A model generated the notes under the pieces. The model was not told where the DNA came from, did no database searches, and worked only from the letters and a program-made list of their open reading frames with translations. From assembly GCA_921293015.1 (NCBI GenBank), contig OV121081.1, positions 44,107,877-44,171,876 of the forward strand: 64,000 nt of DNA, read 5' to 3'. Positions 60,860 through 64,000 of the stretch are shown here, in pieces; position 1 is the stretch's first letter; every line of letters begins with the position of its first letter. Origin of the DNA: Phorcus lineatus (lineage: Eukaryota; Mollusca; Gastropoda; Trochida; Trochidae). The translations under genes were made by a program, and so were the position numbers.

Positions 60860-61874
60860 AAATTTTGGTGACCAAAGTCGGAACCGTGACCTTTCATTGT
60901 TTCAAGGGTCAAGTCGTGACGTAACAGACGTGTGCCATAGTAACGTCATAGACAGAAGAGAGCTCTGACGCGCTTTGCGTTAGCTCCCAGAATACGGCGA
61001 TTTCGGCGGATTAAAGCGCTGCCGGCCCCTAAAAACGATTGAAAAGGTTAGTTGACAACTTTATCTAACTGCTACATAGCTTTTTATGTGGAATTTTCTT
61101 TTGAAAATTTATTTAATGAGCGTTTGAAATTGCTACTTGGTCTTAACCATTGCTGCAATAGGGAAATTACCGACTTTGCGTTTCTTTAATTCAACGATGT
61201 ATGTAGGCATTTTCTGACATGGCCATGTGTTTTTAAGTCTTCTAACACAGTGTTCCTTATGTTTTTGTTAATTTTGTGTATATTTTCGTACTTGATATAC
61301 ATATTTGGGGGCAGAATTAAGTCATGGCGTTATAGTACTTTTTGAGTGCTTTTTGGCCAAAAGGTATAGCTGTACTGTTATAGTTTCGGCTGTCCGGCTG
61401 ACACTTAGCTGCTTCATGTAATGTCTTCAAATACGTATTTCGGACATGTCCGACGTTTTACCTACGATGCATTTGTATGTCAATGGGATGTAGCCATGTG
61501 GGGTATGCGTAAAACGTTAAGCAGAAGAAATTGAATAAGTTCCTTCAGTGCTGTACACGACGTTACAAGTAGTTAGGGTCGCTTCTTTTAGGTGTTCTTA
61601 CGAAATTTTGTGGCCTAAACATTTGCTAAAAGTGTGTAGATGTATATTCAAAGTAGTGGCGGCCGAATTTGGTCGCCACACACTGTATCCAAGTACAAGT
61701 ACACGTACTCTGGAGTTTACTCATCTGTTCACATTACACCCTTTTTGCGGCCCCTTCCCGTTCAAACTACGGCTCAAATCCGCCGTCATGGCAATCGGAA
61801 AAGATGCGCCGTGAAATTAGCTTTCGTTTGATACCATTTTCACATCGCTAACCCCTCTAGTTAGCGTTCTAGTT
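60860..61874 (+). repeat. Satellite unit u62, D-type, 1,015 bp
   Basis: AGAATACGG, CCCCTAAA, TTCTGAC, TTTTTAAGTC, D-type centre with CCAAAAGG, private TTAGCTGCTT, TCAAATACG and GCGTAAAACG, GACGTTACAAG, CTTACGAAATT, CGCCACAC; ends AGTTAAA. Confidence 0.97.
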
Positions 61875-62893
61875 AAATTTTGGTGACCAAAGTCGGAACC
61901 GTGACCTTTCATTGTTTGAAAGGTCAAGTCTTGACGTAACAGACGTGTGCAATAGTAACGTCATAGACAGAAGAGAGCTCTGACGCGCTTTGCGTTAGCT
62001 CCCAGAAAACGGCGATTTCGGCGGATTAAAGCGCTGCCGGCCCGTAAAATCGATTGAAAAGGTTAGTTGACAACTTTATCTAACTGCTACATAGCTTTTT
62101 ATGTGGAATTTTCTTTTGAAAATTCATTCAATGAGCGTTTGAAATTGCTACTTGGTCTTAACCATTGCTGCAATAGGGAAATTACCGACTTTGCGTTTCT
62201 TTAATTCAACGATGTATGTAGGCATTTTCTGACATAGCCATGTGTTTTTAAGTCTTCTAACACAGTATTCCTTATGTTATTGTTAATTTTGTGTATATTT
62301 TCGTACTTGATATACATATTTGGGGGCAGAATTAACCCATGGTGTTATAGTACTTTTTGAGTGCTTTTTGGCCAAAGGGTATAGCTGTACTGTTATAGTT
62401 TCGGCTGTCCGGCTGACACTTAGTTGCTTCATGTAATGTCTTTAAAAACGTATTTCGGACATGTCCGACGTTTAACCTACGTTGCAATTGTATGTTAATG
62501 GGATGTAGCCATGTGGGGTATGTGTTAAACGTTGAGGCAAAAAAAATGAATAAGTTAATTCCTTCAATTCTGTACACGACATTACGAGTAGTTAGGGTCG
62601 TTTCTTTTAGGTGTTCTTAGGGAATTTTGTGGCCTAAACATTTGCTAAAAGTGTGTAGATGTATATTCAAAGTAGTGGCGGCCGAATTTGGTCGTTACAC
62701 ACTGTATCCAAGTACAAATACACGTACTCTGGAGTTTACTCATCTGTTCACATTACACCCTTTTTGCGGCCCCTTCCCGTTTAAACTACGGCTCAAATCC
62801 GCCGTCATGGCAATCGGAAAAGATGCGCCGTGAAATTAGCTTTCGTTTGATACCATTTTCACATCGCTAACCCCTCTAGTTAGCGTTCTAGCT
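61875..62893 (+). repeat. Satellite unit u63, diverged mosaic, 1,019 bp
   Basis: GTTTGAAAGGTCAAGTCTTG near 40 (perfects the 28-52 hairpin), GTGCAATAG, GTAAAATCG, ATTCATTCAATG near 248, ACATAGCC near 358, -1 at TTTTTAAGTC, ATGTTATTG, GTGTATATT, TTTGGGGGC, ATGGTGTT, +2 near 518, GGCTGAC, TCTTTAAA, A8 tract, +4 GTTAATTCC, TTCAATTCTG, TTTC/TTAC, CCGTTTAAAC. Confidence 0.97.
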
Positions 62894-63907
62894 AAATTTT
62901 GGTGACCAAAGTCGGAACCGTGACCTTTCATTGTTTCAAGGGTCAAGTCGTGACGTAACAGACGTGTGCCATAGTAACGTCATAGACAGAAGAGAGCTCT
63001 GACGCGCTTTGCGTTAGCTCCCAGAAAACGGCGATTTCAGCGCATTAAAGCGCTGCCGTCCCGTAAAAACGATTGAAAAGGTTAGTTGACAACTTTATCT
63101 AACTGCTACATAGCTTTTTATGTGGAATTTTCTTTTGAAAATTTATTTAATGAGCGTTTGAAATTGCTACTTGGTCTTAACCATTGCTGCAATAGGGAAA
63201 TTACCGACTTTGCGTTTCTTTAATTCAACGATGTATGTAGGCATTTTCTGACATGGCCATTTGTTTTTCAAGTCTTCTAACATAGTATTCCTTATGTTTT
63301 TGGTAATTTTGTGAATATTTTCGTACTTGATATACATATTTGAGGGCAGAATTAACCCATGGCGTTATAGTACTTTTTGAGTGCTTTTTGGCCAAAGGGT
63401 ATAGCTCTACTGATAGTTTCGGCTGTCCAGCTGGCACTTAGTTGCTTCATGTAATGTCTTTAAAAACGTATTTCGGACACGTCCGACGTTTAACCTACGT
63501 TGCAATTGTATGTTAATGGGATGTAGCCATGTGGGGTATGTGTTAAACGTTGAGGCAAAAAAAATGAATAAGTTCCTTCAGTGCTGTACACGACATTACG
63601 AGTAGTTAGGGTCGTTTCTTTTAGGTGTTCTTAGGGAATTTTGTGGCCTAAACATTTGCTAAAAGTGTGTAGATGTATATTCAAAGTAGTGGCGGCCGAA
63701 TTTGGTCGCAACACACTGTATCCAATTACAAATACACGTACTCTGGAGTTTACTCATTTGTTCACATTACACCCTTTTTGCGGCCCCTTCCCGTTTAAAC
63801 TACGGCTCAAATCCGCCGTCATGGCAATCGGAAAAGATGCGCCGTGAAATTAGCTTTCGTTTGATACCATTTTCACATCGCTAACCCCTCTAGTTAGCGT
63901 TCTAGCT
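62894..63907 (+). repeat. Satellite unit u64, C-type
   Basis: Private TCAGCGCATTAAAG near 144 and GCCGTCCCG near 162, CCATTTG, CATAGT, TTTGGTAATTTT near 406, TTTGAGGGC, GCTCTACTG and ACACGTCCG as in u57, TTTC/CAAC, CCAATTAC, CCGTTTAAAC. Confidence 0.97.
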
Positions 63908-64000
63908 AAATTTTGGTGACCAAAGTCGGAACCGTGACCTTTCATTGTTTCAAGGGTCAAGTCGTGACGTAACAGACGTGTGCCATAGTAACGTCATAGA
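63908..64000 (+). repeat. Satellite unit u65, partial (first 93 bp)
   Basis: Cut by the window end. No difference from u1 noticed in the visible part, even though the units before it are diverged. Confidence 0.95.

Larger units (their letters stand above)
1..64000 (+). repeat. Satellite array, ~1,014-bp monomer, 64 units plus a partial 65th
   Basis: Seen directly: the segment beginning AAATTTTGGTGACCAAAG recurs at 1, 1015, 2029, 3043, 4056 and so on to 63908, always in the same orientation. Units are usually 1,014 bp; others are 1,013, 1,015, 1,018 or 1,019 bp, and five are deleted forms (940, 940, 940, 710 and 525 bp). Neighbouring units at the left differ at only a few positions (I noticed two between u1 and u2). 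There is no unique DNA, transposon insertion or inversion, so every stretch longer than 300 bases is satellite. No family name is recognised. A megasatellite or tandem non-coding RNA gene cluster is possible, but no RNA gene was identified. Both array ends lie outside the window. Confidence 0.98.

Noticed and set aside
63225..63437. Minus-strand 70-codon frame in u64
   Set aside because: Appears in a single diverged unit through point changes; no homology recognised.
1..64000. CRISPR array, rRNA cluster, transposon or integrated virus
   Set aside because: No short spaced repeats with variable spacers, no rRNA motifs, no terminal repeats with a transposase, and no long open frame on either strand.

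Overview
The whole window is one satellite DNA array: a single ~1,014-bp monomer repeated head to tail on the same strand, with no other DNA between copies. I count 64 consecutive units plus the first 93 bases of a 65th. The array runs off both ends of the window. I fix unit coordinate 1 at the first base (AAATTTTGG) and call the units u1-u65; this start point is arbitrary. Unit 1 is 40.5% G+C by my count, with a GC-richer stretch (about 52% at unit positions 61-180) followed by an AT-rich stretch (about 32% at 181-480). No protein-coding gene, rRNA, tRNA, CRISPR array or recognisable transposon is present. The open frames are short (88 codons or fewer), recur only because the monomer recurs, mostly begin at TTG, overlap in several frames and are broken by copy-specific indels, so I annotate none as CDS.

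The organism is a eukaryote, inferred from long, highly homogenised, non-coding satellite DNA; I cannot name the clade. Many copy-to-copy differences are CG to CA or CG to TG, which suggests germline CpG methylation (vertebrate, plant or methylating invertebrate).

Layout. Domain I (u1-u31, 1-31438): very uniform units, mostly A-type (CTAC at unit 722 and CAAC at 816), carrying segmental copies offset by about 6,083, 8,111, 3,041 and 2,032 bp. Domain II (u32-u44, 31439-44402): mostly B-type (TTTC at 722, TTAC at 816), with a dimeric higher-order repeat of 1,954 bp in which one member has lost 78 bp. Domain III (u45-u52, 44403-51730): includes the most rearranged part, two units truncated to 710 and 525 bp by three deletions. 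Domain IV (u53-u64, 51731-63907): diverged C-type and D-type units forming a trimeric higher-order repeat of 3,043 bp, plus chimeric units. Divergence and indels increase from left to right.

The best leads for function lie around the unit junction: an almost invariant 7-bp hairpin, an Sm-like AATTTTGG, and a second hairpin that becomes perfect in the diverged unit u63. Other recurrent elements are an inverted pair of CRE-like octamers and two 12-bp palindromes. These are inferences from sequence; nothing in the window proves transcription, centromere function or protein binding.
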